Positions 1 to 8,844 of a stretch of DNA of 42,023 nucleotides are shown here, one piece after another. The translations under genes were made by a program, and so were the position numbers. The notes under the pieces are model-generated. The model was not told the origin of the DNA. It made no database searches and saw only the letters and a program-made list of their open reading frames with translations. Position 1 is the first letter of the stretch, and each line of letters begins with the position of its first letter. Origin of the DNA: an uncultured Lactobacillus sp. (GTDB taxonomy: Bacteria > Bacillota > Bacilli > Lactobacillales > Lactobacillaceae); contig CALFSK010000047.1 of the NCBI GenBank assembly GCA_937916845.1, positions 1-42,023 on the forward strand. Reading direction: 5' to 3'.

Positions 1-15
1 TCATATCATGATTAC

Positions 16-52
16 GAGGGTAGAGCGAAGCGGCACCCTCAGATAGTTTTTT
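16..52 (+). terminator. Possible intrinsic terminator at left edge
   Basis: A six-base-pair stem (GAGGGT 16-21, ACCCTC 35-40) is followed six bases later by six T residues (47-52). It could end a gene lying left of the window. The stem is short and the T run does not touch it, so the call is weak. Confidence 0.35.
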
Positions 53-144
53 ATACGTTTTAATCGGTTACTAAAGATTGAAAGTGCTAAAAACTAGTTC
101 AATCGTTGCCATAGCACTACTTATCATTAGAAAATTAGTATTTT

Positions 145-318
145 CCGGCGCTTCGCCGGCAGAATCAGTAGGCCATGGGGTCGGCTACAGACAAAGAACG
201 GTCTTCCGCCTCGCTTGAAAGCCTCAAAGAACGAGTCTTCCAAGTCGCCCCGCACTGTAACCTGGCAACAACGCCAGCTAAAAGTGCCGACACGGTCCAC
301 TGATCTGCCGACTACGCT
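145..318 (+). repeat. Composite repeat, unit B, copy 1 (degenerate)
   Basis: This is the most diverged of five unit B copies. It opens with a CCGGCG/CGCCGG hairpin at 145-159, which matches the reverse complement of the end of copy 4. The left arm (about 154-176) and right arm (about 293-316) still pair, through CGGCAGA and TCAGT blocks with one indel. Its centre keeps the CGCCCCGC block. It is followed by unit A at 404. The gene to the left is not visible. Confidence 0.7.
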
Positions 319-403
319 AAGATTGCTTTAAAACAATCCGGTCAAGTTTGATAGTAACCTTAACATAGCTAGAAGTTGCCTATGCTAGTCGGACGCTCGG
401 AGG

Positions 404-572
404 CTGCCACTGATGGCATCGGTCGTGAAGGTGGTCTTTGACCGGTGAAGTTCCGGCCTTAGACCACGGACGGTTCGGGACAATTGTGTTTTTTGCAATT
501 GTTCCGAGCGAGGGGCAAGACCGCTCCTCAGGCTTGACCCGGTCCCACGACCGCATGTCATCAGTGGCAACC
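404..572 (+). repeat. Composite repeat, unit A, copy 1
   Basis: The ends are inverted repeats (CCACTGATG near 407 and CATCAGTGG near 560), continued inward by GGTCGTG/CACGACC. Three hairpins lie inside. The first is GTGGTCT/AGACCAC topped by ACCGG/CCGG. The second is CGGGACAATTG/CAATTGTTCCG. The third is a CAAG/CTTG stem whose loop contains CTCAGG. A 19-base stretch just beyond the unit (637-655) recurs in reverse complement beside copy 4 (23996-24014). Confidence 0.85.
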
Positions 573-688
573 GGAATAGTTTACAAGTGGCTAATTTTCA
601 TGGGCTTAGATACTGATGCAACAACACTTAATCCTTAAATTTAACTTTCAACCTTTAATCGGTTAGATTATCTCGTTACAAACGCGAA

Positions 689-1729
689 CTATTTCTTAGC
701 CTTAAGTTGCTCTTCTAATCGTTTGATCTTTTGTTGCTTCCGATGGATATACCAAGCCACCCACAATAATACAAGCGTCAACAACCCCAGACTGATCCAC
801 AACCACCAATTGACATGGTGGTCAATTACCGCCGTTTTATTGAGCTGCTTAGCACGAGCACTCGTTATTTCAAAGTCTTTCGTAAACGTCCAGTGCTGTT
901 TCTTCGACGTTACAGCCAACTTAGCCGTATACGCTCCCGGTTTTAGGGCATTCCGGCCAACGCGCAATGGTAACTCGTAAACTGAGTTAGGCGCAATTTG
1001 TCCGTGTTGATTGACTTGCTTATAACGCACCTGCTGGCCGCCACGACGATAAATTTTGACATCAGTTTTGACCTGATTTAAAAAGGTCGCCGTTCGATTT
1101 TGCAAGGCTAAACTAATTTGGTTATAGCCATTGTTTTGAGTCGCAACAATCTTGCCCAAAGTTAACCGGTTCTTAGCGAGTGGCTGATCACCATGCAACA
1201 CGACCGCAACCGAATACGCGTATTGATTCTTGATTGCCATCGCGCTTTTACGCTGTTGTCCCGCTGCTTTTTTCAAGAAACTCAACCCACCAACCACGAC
1301 TCCGTCATACTTATGGGCTGGCATCTTCACTTTGAACGTCACAATCTTGCTAGCCCCTTTAGCCAAAGTCAGCTTATCGTCCGTCGTCGTAATGAGCTGG
1401 CTCACATTGGCCGGTAAATCAATGTTCTTACCCGTAGGCGCCGCTTGATATTCAACAACGCCATTCGGATTTGTGGTCGCTGGCGCCACACCAGTGTGGA
1501 CCGTGATTTCTTGTTTGCTCGTATTAGTGATCCTAACCGCCAGCGTGGTCGTCTGATCAGGTTTCAATTTCAAGTCATAATACGAAACGGCTTTGTCTAC
1601 CTGATACTTTGACGCCACTGGGGCGACTTCAAAACCAACCGTATTGGCCGAACCAGGCTGTCCCCAACTAAGCATGGCTACCCCGGCCAGCAAGCCGATT
1701 CCCCACTGCCACCATCTTTTCATTAACAT
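689..1729 (-). CDS. cscA: CscA-type WxL-interacting membrane protein (DUF916/DUF3324)
   Basis: About 346 residues. The order is: signal peptide (hydrophobic stretch, then a GSANT-like cleavage region near residue 30), an extracellular DUF916 domain, a DUF3324 domain, one membrane helix near residues 310-330 rich in W and L, and a lysine-rich cytoplasmic tail. In the Csc systems of lactobacilli, proteins of this kind are thought to hold WxL proteins at the cell wall; that role comes from the family. It is the last gene of the minus-strand order cscC-cscD-cscB-cscA, 68 bases after cscB. The chosen start is the second ATG of an ATG-ATG pair (1729), six bases after AGGGGG. Starts at 1732 or 1723 are also possible. 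No strong intrinsic terminator follows; the composite repeat does. Confidence 0.85.
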   Translation of the reverse strand: MLMKRWWQWGIGLLAGVAMLSWGQPGSANTVGFEVAPVASKYQVDKAVSYYDLKLKPDQTTTLAVRITNTSKQEITVHTGVAPATTNPNGVVEYQAAPTGKNIDLPANVSQLITTTDDKLTLAKGASKIVTFKVKMPAHKYDGVVVGGLSFLKKAAGQQRKSAMAIKNQYAYSVAVVLHGDQPLAKNRLTLGKIVATQNNGYNQISLALQNRTATFLNQVKTDVKIYRRGGQQVRYKQVNQHGQIAPNSVYELPLRVGRNALKPGAYTAKLAVTSKKQHWTFTKDFEITSARAKQLNKTAVIDHHVNWWLWISLGLLTLVLLWVAWYIHRKQQKIKRLEEQLKAKK

Positions 1730-1797
1730 CATTTTCCCCCTAGTCATGATTTGGAAGGTGACATTAACTAGTCCTTCCCTTTTAAGAGCAGAATTTT

Positions 1798-2409
1798 TTA
1801 TTTATTTACCGGTGCTGCGTTAAGGCTCCAAGTTAAAGTCGTGGTGTAACTCCCTTGAGAGCGTGCCGTTGTCTTTGGTACCATTAAGGTTGAAGTTGTA
1901 ATGTCAGCCACGTTTTTACCATTACCCTTACCCGTCGCTGCAACCATCAGCGTTTTATCACCATTGAGTGTATCTAAGGAAACTCCTTTATTAACGGTTG
2001 CATCCGCACCAGTGGTTGAAGTACTTGCATCTAAGACCCCGTTCAACGTCAGAACTGCCCCGGTTAACTCTTTATTAGTCACAGCAGTGGTATTTTTAAA
2101 GACTTCATTTTGCTTAACCTGTAGGCTCCAACCAGCGGCCGTTCCTCGTAAATCAACTACGGAGACCGCAGCCGCTTTATTCGTATTCGCATAGTTATCA
2201 TCCGTATTAGCAGCTTTAATCTCATTCGTCCCAAAATCCAGGCTGGCACCTGTCAAGTCCGTATCCCCATTATCAATGGTGATCGAGCCCCCTTCAAAAC
2301 CAACCGTTCCTTTTGACGTTTGCGGCGTATCCGCTGCATTTGCTGTTAAACCAGATGTTGCAATCAATGCTGCTGAAAATAAAAGTCCTAATAGTGTTTT
2401 TTTCATCAT
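1798..2409 (-). CDS. cscB: CscB-type WxL-domain surface protein
   Basis: 203 residues with an Ala-rich signal peptide cut after a TANAA-like site near residue 25. The rest is a single WxL domain. The paired motifs are an internal GWSLQV and the C-terminal TWSL a few residues from the end, as in cell-wall-binding WxL proteins. It would be secreted and bound non-covalently to peptidoglycan beside CscA. The start (2409) follows GAGGAG by six bases. Its ATG overlaps the TGA of cscD as ATGA, so translation is probably coupled. The YTTTLTWSLNAAP ending closely resembles the end of cscC (TVTWTLNQAVP), a mark of shared domain origin. Confidence 0.88.
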   Translation of the reverse strand: MMKKTLLGLLFSAALIATSGLTANAADTPQTSKGTVGFEGGSITIDNGDTDLTGASLDFGTNEIKAANTDDNYANTNKAAAVSVVDLRGTAAGWSLQVKQNEVFKNTTAVTNKELTGAVLTLNGVLDASTSTTGADATVNKGVSLDTLNGDKTLMVAATGKGNGKNVADITTSTLMVPKTTARSQGSYTTTLTWSLNAAPVNK

Positions 2410-2771
2410 AATGAGCTCCTCTTTTTTAAGTAAGTAATTAATTGCCAACTAATTAAAATCACCAGTAACCCAATGCCCCCAATGAATGCACTCAACCACC
2501 ACTGTTCATTTGTTTGTGGTAACCATCCATGTATCTGATGGGGTTGGGGTTTGTACTGATTATTCTTCGGTCTTGAATGACTGGATTTTGATGTTTCAGT
2601 AACGTGTAATTGATCATCGCCAGCACTTTGAGTGGATGATTCTGATTGCCCATCAAACCGAATCGTCGCCGGGCTATCGGCCGTGCTGGCCATACTGACG
2701 ATTGGTGTTGACACCCACGCCCACAAAAGTAGGGTACTGATGCCAATTGTGATGACGATCCAATACTTCAC
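2406..2771 (-). CDS. cscD: CscD-type small sortase-anchored surface protein
   Basis: About 121 residues. It has an N-terminal hydrophobic signal, a short polar Ser/Thr/Gln-rich middle, then LPQTNE, a membrane helix and a KKR-containing tail. This is a complete LPxTG-type sorting signal in the LPQTxE form used by L. plantarum sortase, so covalent wall anchoring is expected. The start is best placed at GTG 2771, five bases after AAAGGAAGTGG. A TTG at 2774 is the alternative; the longer ATG frame (2819) has no ribosome site. It lies between cscC and cscB, and its stop overlaps the cscB start. Small anchored proteins of this kind are the fourth member of Csc clusters. Confidence 0.82.
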   Translation of the reverse strand: MKYWIVITIGISTLLLWAWVSTPIVSMASTADSPATIRFDGQSESSTQSAGDDQLHVTETSKSSHSRPKNNQYKPQPHQIHGWLPQTNEQWWLSAFIGGIGLLVILISWQLITYLKKRSSL

Positions 2772-2876
2772 CAACACCACTTCCTTTTTCGTCTCGCTAT
2801 TATATTGCAGAAACCTCATTCCTAATTTTGACTGCGCCTGCCCAAACTGATTGATAGTCTATTGACCTAACGTTTA

Positions 2877-5594
2877 TCACCGATTAGGTACGGCTTGATT
2901 GAGTGTCCAAGTTACCGTCGTTTGGTACGTATCCGTTAAAACACGATCAGTTGGGACTTTTAAATACAACGCACCAAGCGGCGTCGTTGACCCAAGGACG
3001 TTAACGCCCTGATTTGAAACGGTGTGATGGTCATTAACGATTAAACTGGAAACGCCTGGGAGCAATGGCACATCACTGCCCGTCTGTTGATCTTTATAGC
3101 TGAGCACCGCTGCTAATGACCGTGCAGACGTTTCTCCCTTAAAGCCGTTAGCCGCAAGGGTTGCAGTTAATGACCAAGTTGAACCCAGCGACCGATTATC
3201 CTGAATCACCAATCCGGTATCATACGTAGCACCGTAATCTTCTGACTGACCAGTAATTGGATTATTTCCAAAATCAATTGTTTTCGGGGCCGAAACGAAC
3301 ACGAGATTACCAGTACCGTACGTCAACGTAATGGTCTCGTCTTTGTCTGTAAAGGCCCCCCGAACCCCATCAGGTTGATCAGGCTGATACCCTTCAATCT
3401 CAATTGGTTTAACATGGTAGTCTTCACCAGTGATACCCGCGATTTTAGTATCCGGCGCCAAGGACTTACCATTGGCATCTACATACTTCACCGTAATGGT
3501 TCGCCCCGTCGCCCATTCGAATTCACCAACAATGTTTGTGCCATCATACTTAGTCATCAAATCAGTCGACGTGTACACTTTGTTGTCATTTAGACTATGC
3601 CATCTTCCGACGTAGGGCGCTTCATGACTAGGGTCCGGCAATTTCCAGGCAGTACTGTTACGGAAACTAAAGCTTTTACCCAACAAAAGTCGTTTAGGTG
3701 GCAGCTTTCCACTAAAAGCGTTGGTATGACTTTTTTCATTAGTTGTATCCCAACTCTGCAAATCAAGTTTTTCCAGATTGGTATTTGCAAATGTGGATTC
3801 ATAGTTAGTCACTTTAGCCGTGTTCCACTTACCAAGATTTAGCGTCTGTAGTCCCGAACACGCCGCAAACATCTGTGAGAAATTAGTCGCCGAGCTAGTA
3901 TTCCAATTATCGATTGGCAAACTTGTTAATTGAGTGTCCCCTGAAAATAGTTTCGACATGTTGGTTACTTGACTCGTATCCCACTTATCAATCGGCAGAT
4001 TATCCACTTTGGTAACTTTTCGAAAAGTTCCTGCCATTGTTGTGACTTTTCCCGTGTTCCAATTATCAATTGGCAACGCCGCAACACTCTGCATTTCTGC
4101 AAAAGTATCATTCATGTTTTTAACGTTCTGCGTATTCCAATTCGTGACTGGCAACGTTGTTAGACTACTGACCCCTGAAAAAGTCGCACTCATATCCTGA
4201 ACATTCTGCGTATTCCAATTCGCGATTGGCAACGTCGTTAGACTGCTCATTCCTGCAAAAGTAGAGCCCAATCTTTCATTGCTTTGCGTATTCCAATTAG
4301 CGACAGGTAACGTCGTTAATTTGGCACAATTTAGGAAGGTCGCATCCAGCGTAGTCACGTGACTGACATCCCACTTACCAATAGGTAGCGTTGTCAAATT
4401 GGGTAAATTGGAAAAAGTTCCTTGCATACGCGTTAATTTACTTGTGTTCCAGTTTTCAATTGGCAATGTCGTTAGACTGGTCATTCTGGCAAAAGCGTTA
4501 TCTAGTGACTCCACCTGACTCGTATCCCAGTTACCAACATTTACGGTTTCCAAGCTCGTGTCATTAGCAAAAATGAGTTGCATGTCATAGACACGTCCAG
4601 TTTGCCACTTGTCGATTGGCAAGGACTTTATATTGGTCAATCCCCTAAAAGTCTTGCCCATTACCGTGACATTCCGCGTGTCCCAATCAGCAACATCCAA
4701 CGTCGTTAACGCCGAACAGTAGCAAAAGGTATATTGCAAATTCGTCACGCGACTTGTATTCCATTTATCAATGGAAAGCGTCGTTAATGAACTGGCCTCA
4801 TAAAACATGTAAGCGAGATTCGTTGCACTCGTCATTTGCCATTGACCAATATTAGCAATATCGGTCAACGCCGAGCAGTCATAGAACATGCCCTCAAAAC
4901 TCTGCACTTTTGAAAAATTTTGCTGACCGAAATCAACTTGCTGTAAGTGCTGGTCTTCTTTGAACAAGTACTTTAAGCTAGTAACATTCGAGAGGCCTAA
5001 ATTGGCTAATCCATCAATATTGGTTAAGTTAACTAACTCCGCAAACAAATAATCGTAACTGTTAATGCTACTGGTCGTAATTCGCCCATCAATCACGACT
5101 TTTAAAACCTGAGCCGGGCTATTGCCATTAGCCGTCAACGCTTGGGCAATCCATCCGCCAGTTTGATCATTCCCAACCGAGCTGCCAAACGAACCACCGC
5201 TTAAATGTAAGGTTCCGTCCGCATCTAATGTCAGCTTAACGGTGCCGTTAACCATCCCCGGCGCCCGCGTAATGGCAGTATCGGGTTGTTGGTCTTTATC
5301 GGCATTTTCCTGCATTGTACTCGAACGATTACTTAGTTCTGACTCACGCTGATCTACCGGGTGCTTGTCCACCTGCGAATCAGACAACGATGGGGTATCC
5401 TGATGACTAGATATGCTTGGTAATTCCGATTTTCCATCAGAAAACACACTTGCAGTCGACGACATCGATTGATTAACACTCGCTTGCGATTGGGGCACAG
5501 CATGAATAGTCGCTTGTGGTTCCAAGTAACTAACCGCACCAATTGTCAATGCGAGACCTAGGCCGCCCCGATACCATAATCGCCGGCACTGCAT
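2877..5594 (-). CDS. cscC: CscC-type large WxL surface protein with BspA-like repeats
   Basis: About 905 residues. The domains in order are a signal peptide (residues 1-35), a low-complexity Ser/Gln/Asp-rich region (to about 110), and a DUF285/BspA-like region. That region has about fifteen 26-residue repeats of the type W-N/D-T-x-x-V-T-x-M-x-x-T/M-F (about 250-640). A MucBP-like segment (about 700-765, ITVKYVDANGK) follows, then a C-terminal WxL domain with TWSL and TVTWTL motifs. Such proteins are secreted and wall-bound, with a proposed role in adhesion or binding of plant or mucus polymers; the ligand is not visible from sequence. The ATG at 5594 is eight bases after AAAGGAG. It is the first gene of the csc operon. 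The 78-bp DNA repeats would allow copy-number change by recombination. Confidence 0.87.
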   Translation of the reverse strand: MQCRRLWYRGGLGLALTIGAVSYLEPQATIHAVPQSQASVNQSMSSTASVFSDGKSELPSISSHQDTPSLSDSQVDKHPVDQRESELSNRSSTMQENADKDQQPDTAITRAPGMVNGTVKLTLDADGTLHLSGGSFGSSVGNDQTGGWIAQALTANGNSPAQVLKVVIDGRITTSSINSYDYLFAELVNLTNIDGLANLGLSNVTSLKYLFKEDQHLQQVDFGQQNFSKVQSFEGMFYDCSALTDIANIGQWQMTSATNLAYMFYEASSLTTLSIDKWNTSRVTNLQYTFCYCSALTTLDVADWDTRNVTVMGKTFRGLTNIKSLPIDKWQTGRVYDMQLIFANDTSLETVNVGNWDTSQVESLDNAFARMTSLTTLPIENWNTSKLTRMQGTFSNLPNLTTLPIGKWDVSHVTTLDATFLNCAKLTTLPVANWNTQSNERLGSTFAGMSSLTTLPIANWNTQNVQDMSATFSGVSSLTTLPVTNWNTQNVKNMNDTFAEMQSVAALPIDNWNTGKVTTMAGTFRKVTKVDNLPIDKWDTSQVTNMSKLFSGDTQLTSLPIDNWNTSSATNFSQMFAACSGLQTLNLGKWNTAKVTNYESTFANTNLEKLDLQSWDTTNEKSHTNAFSGKLPPKRLLLGKSFSFRNSTAWKLPDPSHEAPYVGRWHSLNDNKVYTSTDLMTKYDGTNIVGEFEWATGRTITVKYVDANGKSLAPDTKIAGITGEDYHVKPIEIEGYQPDQPDGVRGAFTDKDETITLTYGTGNLVFVSAPKTIDFGNNPITGQSEDYGATYDTGLVIQDNRSLGSTWSLTATLAANGFKGETSARSLAAVLSYKDQQTGSDVPLLPGVSSLIVNDHHTVSNQGVNVLGSTTPLGALYLKVPTDRVLTDTYQTTVTWTLNQAVPNR

Positions 5595-5670
5595 ACTCAC
5601 CACTCCTTTCAATATATTTGAATCTAATATTCAATATATTCGTTTATAAAATTTTCACATCGATTATCTT

Positions 5671-5699
5671 ACAGTATTTTAAGGCAGTAATAGTGACAA
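5671..5699 (-). promoter_or_regulatory. Probable csc operon promoter
   Basis: On the minus strand TTGTCA is followed after 17 bases by TACTGT. Transcription would start about 70 bases before cscC. The leader holds two direct copies of AATATATTGAA flanking an inverted TTGAAT/ATTCAA pair, a possible regulator site. Confidence 0.5.
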
Positions 5700-6235
5700 A
5701 GCGTCTTATAAATTTCGCTAAAACAAAAATATAAAATAGCCTTCAAGTCAATATTAATAGCAATAATTAATCATTGTTCATTCCATAGTAATCATTACAA
5801 AAATTGAATCAGTTATAACAGTTTTATCTAATCGAGCACTGCCATACCTTCTTATATTTCCTTTTTAGATCGGTTCGTCTATGCAATATTAGCAATTGCG
5901 CCTTAAAATTAAATTTTTATCAGGTTTATCAGACTTCAAACTTAAATTTCATTTTTAAATGACCATTACGAATAGGCAACAATGTCTAAAGATAAATTTA
6001 TTTATTTCGATGATAACGCTACCTACCCCCCTAGAATTGATTGGTCATATTATGATTAACACCCCATCCTTTGCAAACGTAAAAAATAAAGCTTACTTTC
6101 GAATTTGTTTTTAGCCCGCTATTCCTCTTGGTCGCCCTACCCACAAACTAATCGAAAGTTTGTGACTCCCCACGCTGTCATATTTACCCGTAAGACCTAA
6201 CAAAACGGACATTTATTAGCCATTGTGCTTTCTAG
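5700..6235. other. AT-rich gap between cscC and mscL
   Basis: This stretch separates divergent genes and is clearly more AT-rich than its surroundings. I see no convincing open reading frame with a ribosome site, no RNA gene and no copy of the composite repeat. A short inverted repeat CACAAACT/AGTTTGTG lies at 6142-6164 with no T run after it. Confidence 0.5.
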
Positions 6236-6264
6236 TTGAGCCCACCCGGAATTTTCGCTATACT
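6236..6264 (+). promoter_or_regulatory. mscL promoter
   Basis: TTGAGC (6236-6241) is followed after exactly 17 bases by TATACT (6259-6264). The start site would lie about 33 bases before the mscL ATG. Confidence 0.7.
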
Positions 6265-6303
6265 AAATCAAAACTAAAACTCAAAGGGGTATTTTGAATA
6301 ACT

Positions 6304-6687
6304 ATGATTAAAGAATTCAAGGAATTTATCGCTCGCGGCAACGTGATTGACTTAGCAGTTGGGGTCATTATTGGGTCTGCGTTTACGGCCATCGTGAAAT
6401 CACTGACCAATAACTTGATCAACCCGTTAATCGGGATCTTCTTAGGGCGGATCGACTTATCCAACCTAAAAGTTAGCATTGGCGATGCCACGTTCAAATA
6501 CGGCGCTTTTCTGAACTCCGTCATTAACTTTTTCATCGTCGCCATCGTCGTTTTCTTCCTCGTTAAAATTATTAATAAGGTAGCTAACAACAAGCCTGAA
6601 GAAGAAGTCGAAGAAACGCCAGAAGCTTCAGAACAATACCTAGCTGAAATTCGTGACCTTTTAAAAGAACAATCCAAAAATAAATAA
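6304..6687 (+). CDS. mscL: Large-conductance mechanosensitive channel MscL
   Basis: 127 residues, normal for MscL. The N-terminal helix leads into TM1, with the family pattern [16 protein letters not shown] (about 12-40). A short periplasmic loop follows, then TM2 (about 68-92) and a charged C-terminal helix ending in KEQSKNK. It forms a homopentameric pore in the membrane that opens under membrane tension and releases solutes on hypo-osmotic shock. The ATG is 14 bases after AAAGGGG, an unusually long spacing. A TTG six bases after that site opens a five-codon out-of-frame reading frame that overlaps the mscL start. The gene is monocistronic, with its own promoter and terminator. Confidence 0.96.
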   Translation: MIKEFKEFIARGNVIDLAVGVIIGSAFTAIVKSLTNNLINPLIGIFLGRIDLSNLKVSIGDATFKYGAFLNSVINFFIVAIVVFFLVKIINKVANNKPEEEVEETPEASEQYLAEIRDLLKEQSKNK

Positions 6688-6700
6688 TTCGTTTCCAAGC

Positions 6701-6742
6701 AAAGTTTCTGCCAAATGTCTATCTGGTATCGAAACTTTTTTT
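6701..6742 (+). terminator. mscL terminator
   Basis: AAAGTTTC (6701) pairs with GAAACTTT (6731), with an inner GCCA/TGGT pairing, followed by a run of seven T. Confidence 0.8.
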
Positions 6743-6859
6743 GTTATACATTGGATAGTGCTGTATTTTGCTAACCGCTACTGCTGAGAACCACCACTAG
6801 ATTTAACAATCTTAAAGTAATTTTCAATGAAACTCTTCGATTTTTCATTCACAACGTTC

Positions 6860-6888
6860 TTGCAAGTCACCCATCCGTCGACTATAAT
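6860..6888 (+). promoter_or_regulatory. Strong candidate promoter for deoxynucleoside kinase
   Basis: TTGCAA (6860-6865), 17 bases, then a perfect TATAAT (6883-6888). It implies a leader of about 158 bases before the kinase gene. A second -10-like TATACAAT lies at 7012-7019, so there may be two start sites. Confidence 0.65.
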
Positions 6889-7052
6889 TTTTATATTGTG
6901 CTTACAAGATTAAATGAACGATTAATCGGATTGTCTGGTTCTAAATGTGTAACATTATTAAAATTCGATACTAAAACCGCATAATATATATGGTGTAAAG
7001 AGCTTTTTTGTTATACAATATGTTGTGCAATTTTCTATAAAGAGGGGCTATC

Positions 7053-7700
7053 ATGGTGATAATAACAGCAGGAATGATTGGAGTCGGCAAGACCACGTTA
7101 ACGGGGCTCATTGCCGATCACCTTGGAACTAAAGCATTTTACGAACCAGTCGGTGACAACCCAGTTTTGCCACTTTACTACTCGGATCCTAAAAACTACG
7201 GTTTCTTATTACAGATTTATTTTCTAAACAAACGGTTTGCAATGATCAAGAAGGCCTTGGCCGATGACAATAACGTTCTCGACCGTTCAATTTACGAAGA
7301 CGCCCTCTTCACCCGCGAAAACAATGCTGAGGGAAACATCTCAGACACTGAACTGAACGTCTACCTGCAATTGTTAGACAATATGATGACCGAACTAACC
7401 GAATTACCTAAAAAGGCGCCGGATTTGATGGTCTACTCCGAAACCGACTTCGATACGATTCTCTACCGGATCAAAAAACGTGGTCGCGATTACGAACAAT
7501 TCGATCATAATCCTGAATTGGAATCATACTATTTCAAGATGTGGACGGCTTACCGTAAATGGTTCGACGAATACGATGCTAGTCCTAAAATGAAGATTGA
7601 TTTACAAAAGTACAACTTAGAAAAACCTGAAAATCAAAAAGCCGTCTTGGCTCAGATTGACGCTGAACTGGGTAAGATCCGCAACCCTGCAAACGTCTAA
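7053..7700 (+). CDS. Deoxynucleoside kinase (dGK/dAK type)
   Basis: 215 residues. An N-terminal P-loop (GMIGVGKTT, about residues 7-15) is followed by the family DRS motif (DRSIYEDALF, about 78) and an arginine-rich lid (RIKKRGRDYEQF, about 135-147). It phosphorylates deoxyadenosine, deoxyguanosine or a related deoxynucleoside with ATP, for dNTP salvage in the cytoplasm. In lactobacilli such kinases often occur as paired dAK/dGK subunits, but only one gene is present here. Exact substrate preference cannot be read from the sequence. The ribosome site AGAGGGG lies just before the ATG. A strong terminator follows. Confidence 0.9.
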   Translation: MVIITAGMIGVGKTTLTGLIADHLGTKAFYEPVGDNPVLPLYYSDPKNYGFLLQIYFLNKRFAMIKKALADDNNVLDRSIYEDALFTRENNAEGNISDTELNVYLQLLDNMMTELTELPKKAPDLMVYSETDFDTILYRIKKRGRDYEQFDHNPELESYYFKMWTAYRKWFDEYDASPKMKIDLQKYNLEKPENQKAVLAQIDAELGKIRNPANV

Positions 7701-7724
7701 CCTAAAATGGTTTGGGACAACACT

Positions 7725-7765
7725 AAAAAACCGTTCAGAAATTTAACATTTCTGAACGGTTTTTT
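7725..7765. terminator. Bidirectional terminator after the kinase gene
   Basis: A run of six A, an ACCGTTCAGAAAT stem and its exact complement, then six T. The A run means the hairpin could also stop minus-strand transcripts coming from 7892. Confidence 0.92.
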
Positions 7766-7891
7766 CTATTCCTTTGGTCGAAACGTGCACCACAAGACAG
7801 TTTGTTCCGCTTAACCCGAAATCAGCAATCATTCCCCGTTAATGCTCACAAACTATCCGCATTTTGGCCCACGCTTTTATCATCATAAATT

Positions 7892-8578
7892 TCAAACCGC
7901 AGCTCGAACATCCTGCGCTAACTCAAAATCATTCGTAATGACCGCACTAACGGCCCGGTCAAATAACTGACGCATTTCACTAGGATCATCAACCGTCCAA
8001 ACCCGTTCAGCAACGTGGTGTACCGGTTGATAATGTTCTAAATGTAGGCCTTCCAGATGCTCACTTTTGGCAAACGCTTCTGGTGCCCCAATTTTAGCGG
8101 AGGTCAAAAAGGCGTACTTCTGCGTTGGGTCGATGGCATAACTCCGTTTTAAGCTTTGCATGTTAAACGATGAGAACACGACGGGGTAAACGAGGTCCGT
8201 TTGTTGCACCATCCGAAGAACCTTGTGTTCAATTCCCGGATAGTACTGCCGGTCAGTCTTAAATTCCAAATTCAAGTGGACGTTTTCACCACTTACTAAG
8301 TCTAAGAATTCCGCTAACGATGGCACCGGTTCACCATTACTTAACGTACACTGCCGCAACTCCTGAAAGGTGTAATCAATGATCTTGCCGTGACTGTTAG
8401 TCGTGCGATCCACCGTTTCGTCATGCATAATGACTGGAACCCCATCCTTCGTTAAGTGCACATCAAACTCTAACCCATCAATATGCTGACTGATGGCGTA
8501 AGCGAACCCCGCTAATGAATTCTCTGGAAACTTCACTGGGACACCACGGTGACCATAGATCAACGATTTACTCGTCAT
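7892..8578 (-). CDS. Cytoplasmic glycerophosphodiester phosphodiesterase
   Basis: 228 residues of the GlpQ/UgpQ fold. It has GHRG near residue 10, ENSLAGF, EFDVHLTKDG near 38-47 and MHDETVDRTT near 51-60, which carry the metal ligands and catalytic histidines. NLEFKTD follows near 107. It hydrolyses glycerophosphodiesters to glycerol-3-phosphate and an alcohol. There is no signal peptide or membrane helix, so the enzyme is cytoplasmic. The start ATG follows AAAGGG by nine bases. It is a single gene convergent with the kinase. The substrate in this organism (lipid turnover or teichoic-acid fragments) is not shown. Confidence 0.9.
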   Translation of the reverse strand: MTSKSLIYGHRGVPVKFPENSLAGFAYAISQHIDGLEFDVHLTKDGVPVIMHDETVDRTTNSHGKIIDYTFQELRQCTLSNGEPVPSLAEFLDLVSGENVHLNLEFKTDRQYYPGIEHKVLRMVQQTDLVYPVVFSSFNMQSLKRSYAIDPTQKYAFLTSAKIGAPEAFAKSEHLEGLHLEHYQPVHHVAERVWTVDDPSEMRQLFDRAVSAVITNDFELAQDVRAAV

Positions 8579-8774
8579 TTAAATTCAACCCTTTCTGTCT
8601 ATCCCCGGCCATTGGCACGGTATCTTGATTCTACCACGTTAAGCAACTAATTTTCAGTGACAGGCAACATAATCCTTTGCGACATCCGTTACCTACTGAA
8701 AGCATGCCAGACTAATCCGTTGAAATCCCCACGATTCCGTAAAGATTACGTATCTTTTTAGTAACCATCCCACT

Positions 8775-8814
8775 AAAAAAGGAAGCCACCCGACCATCAG
8801 CCAGTGCTTCCTTT
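8775..8814 (-). terminator. Terminator of the pepV-uspA unit
   Basis: On the minus strand AAAAGGAAGC pairs with GCTTCCTTTT around an 18-base loop, and six T follow. It lies 31 bases beyond the uspA stop. Confidence 0.85.
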
Positions 8815-8844
8815 TCATTTAATCGTCAATTACTTTTACACCAA

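Noticed and set aside
6294..6311. Five-codon leader peptide overlapping the mscL start
   Set aside because: TTG-AAT-AAC-TAT-GAT-TAA lies after AAAGGGG at a good distance, but such a short frame can arise by chance and nothing else supports it.
7011..7040. Second promoter immediately before the deoxynucleoside kinase
   Set aside because: TATACAAT is a fair -10 box, but no -35 box lies at the right distance, so it was not listed as a separate feature.
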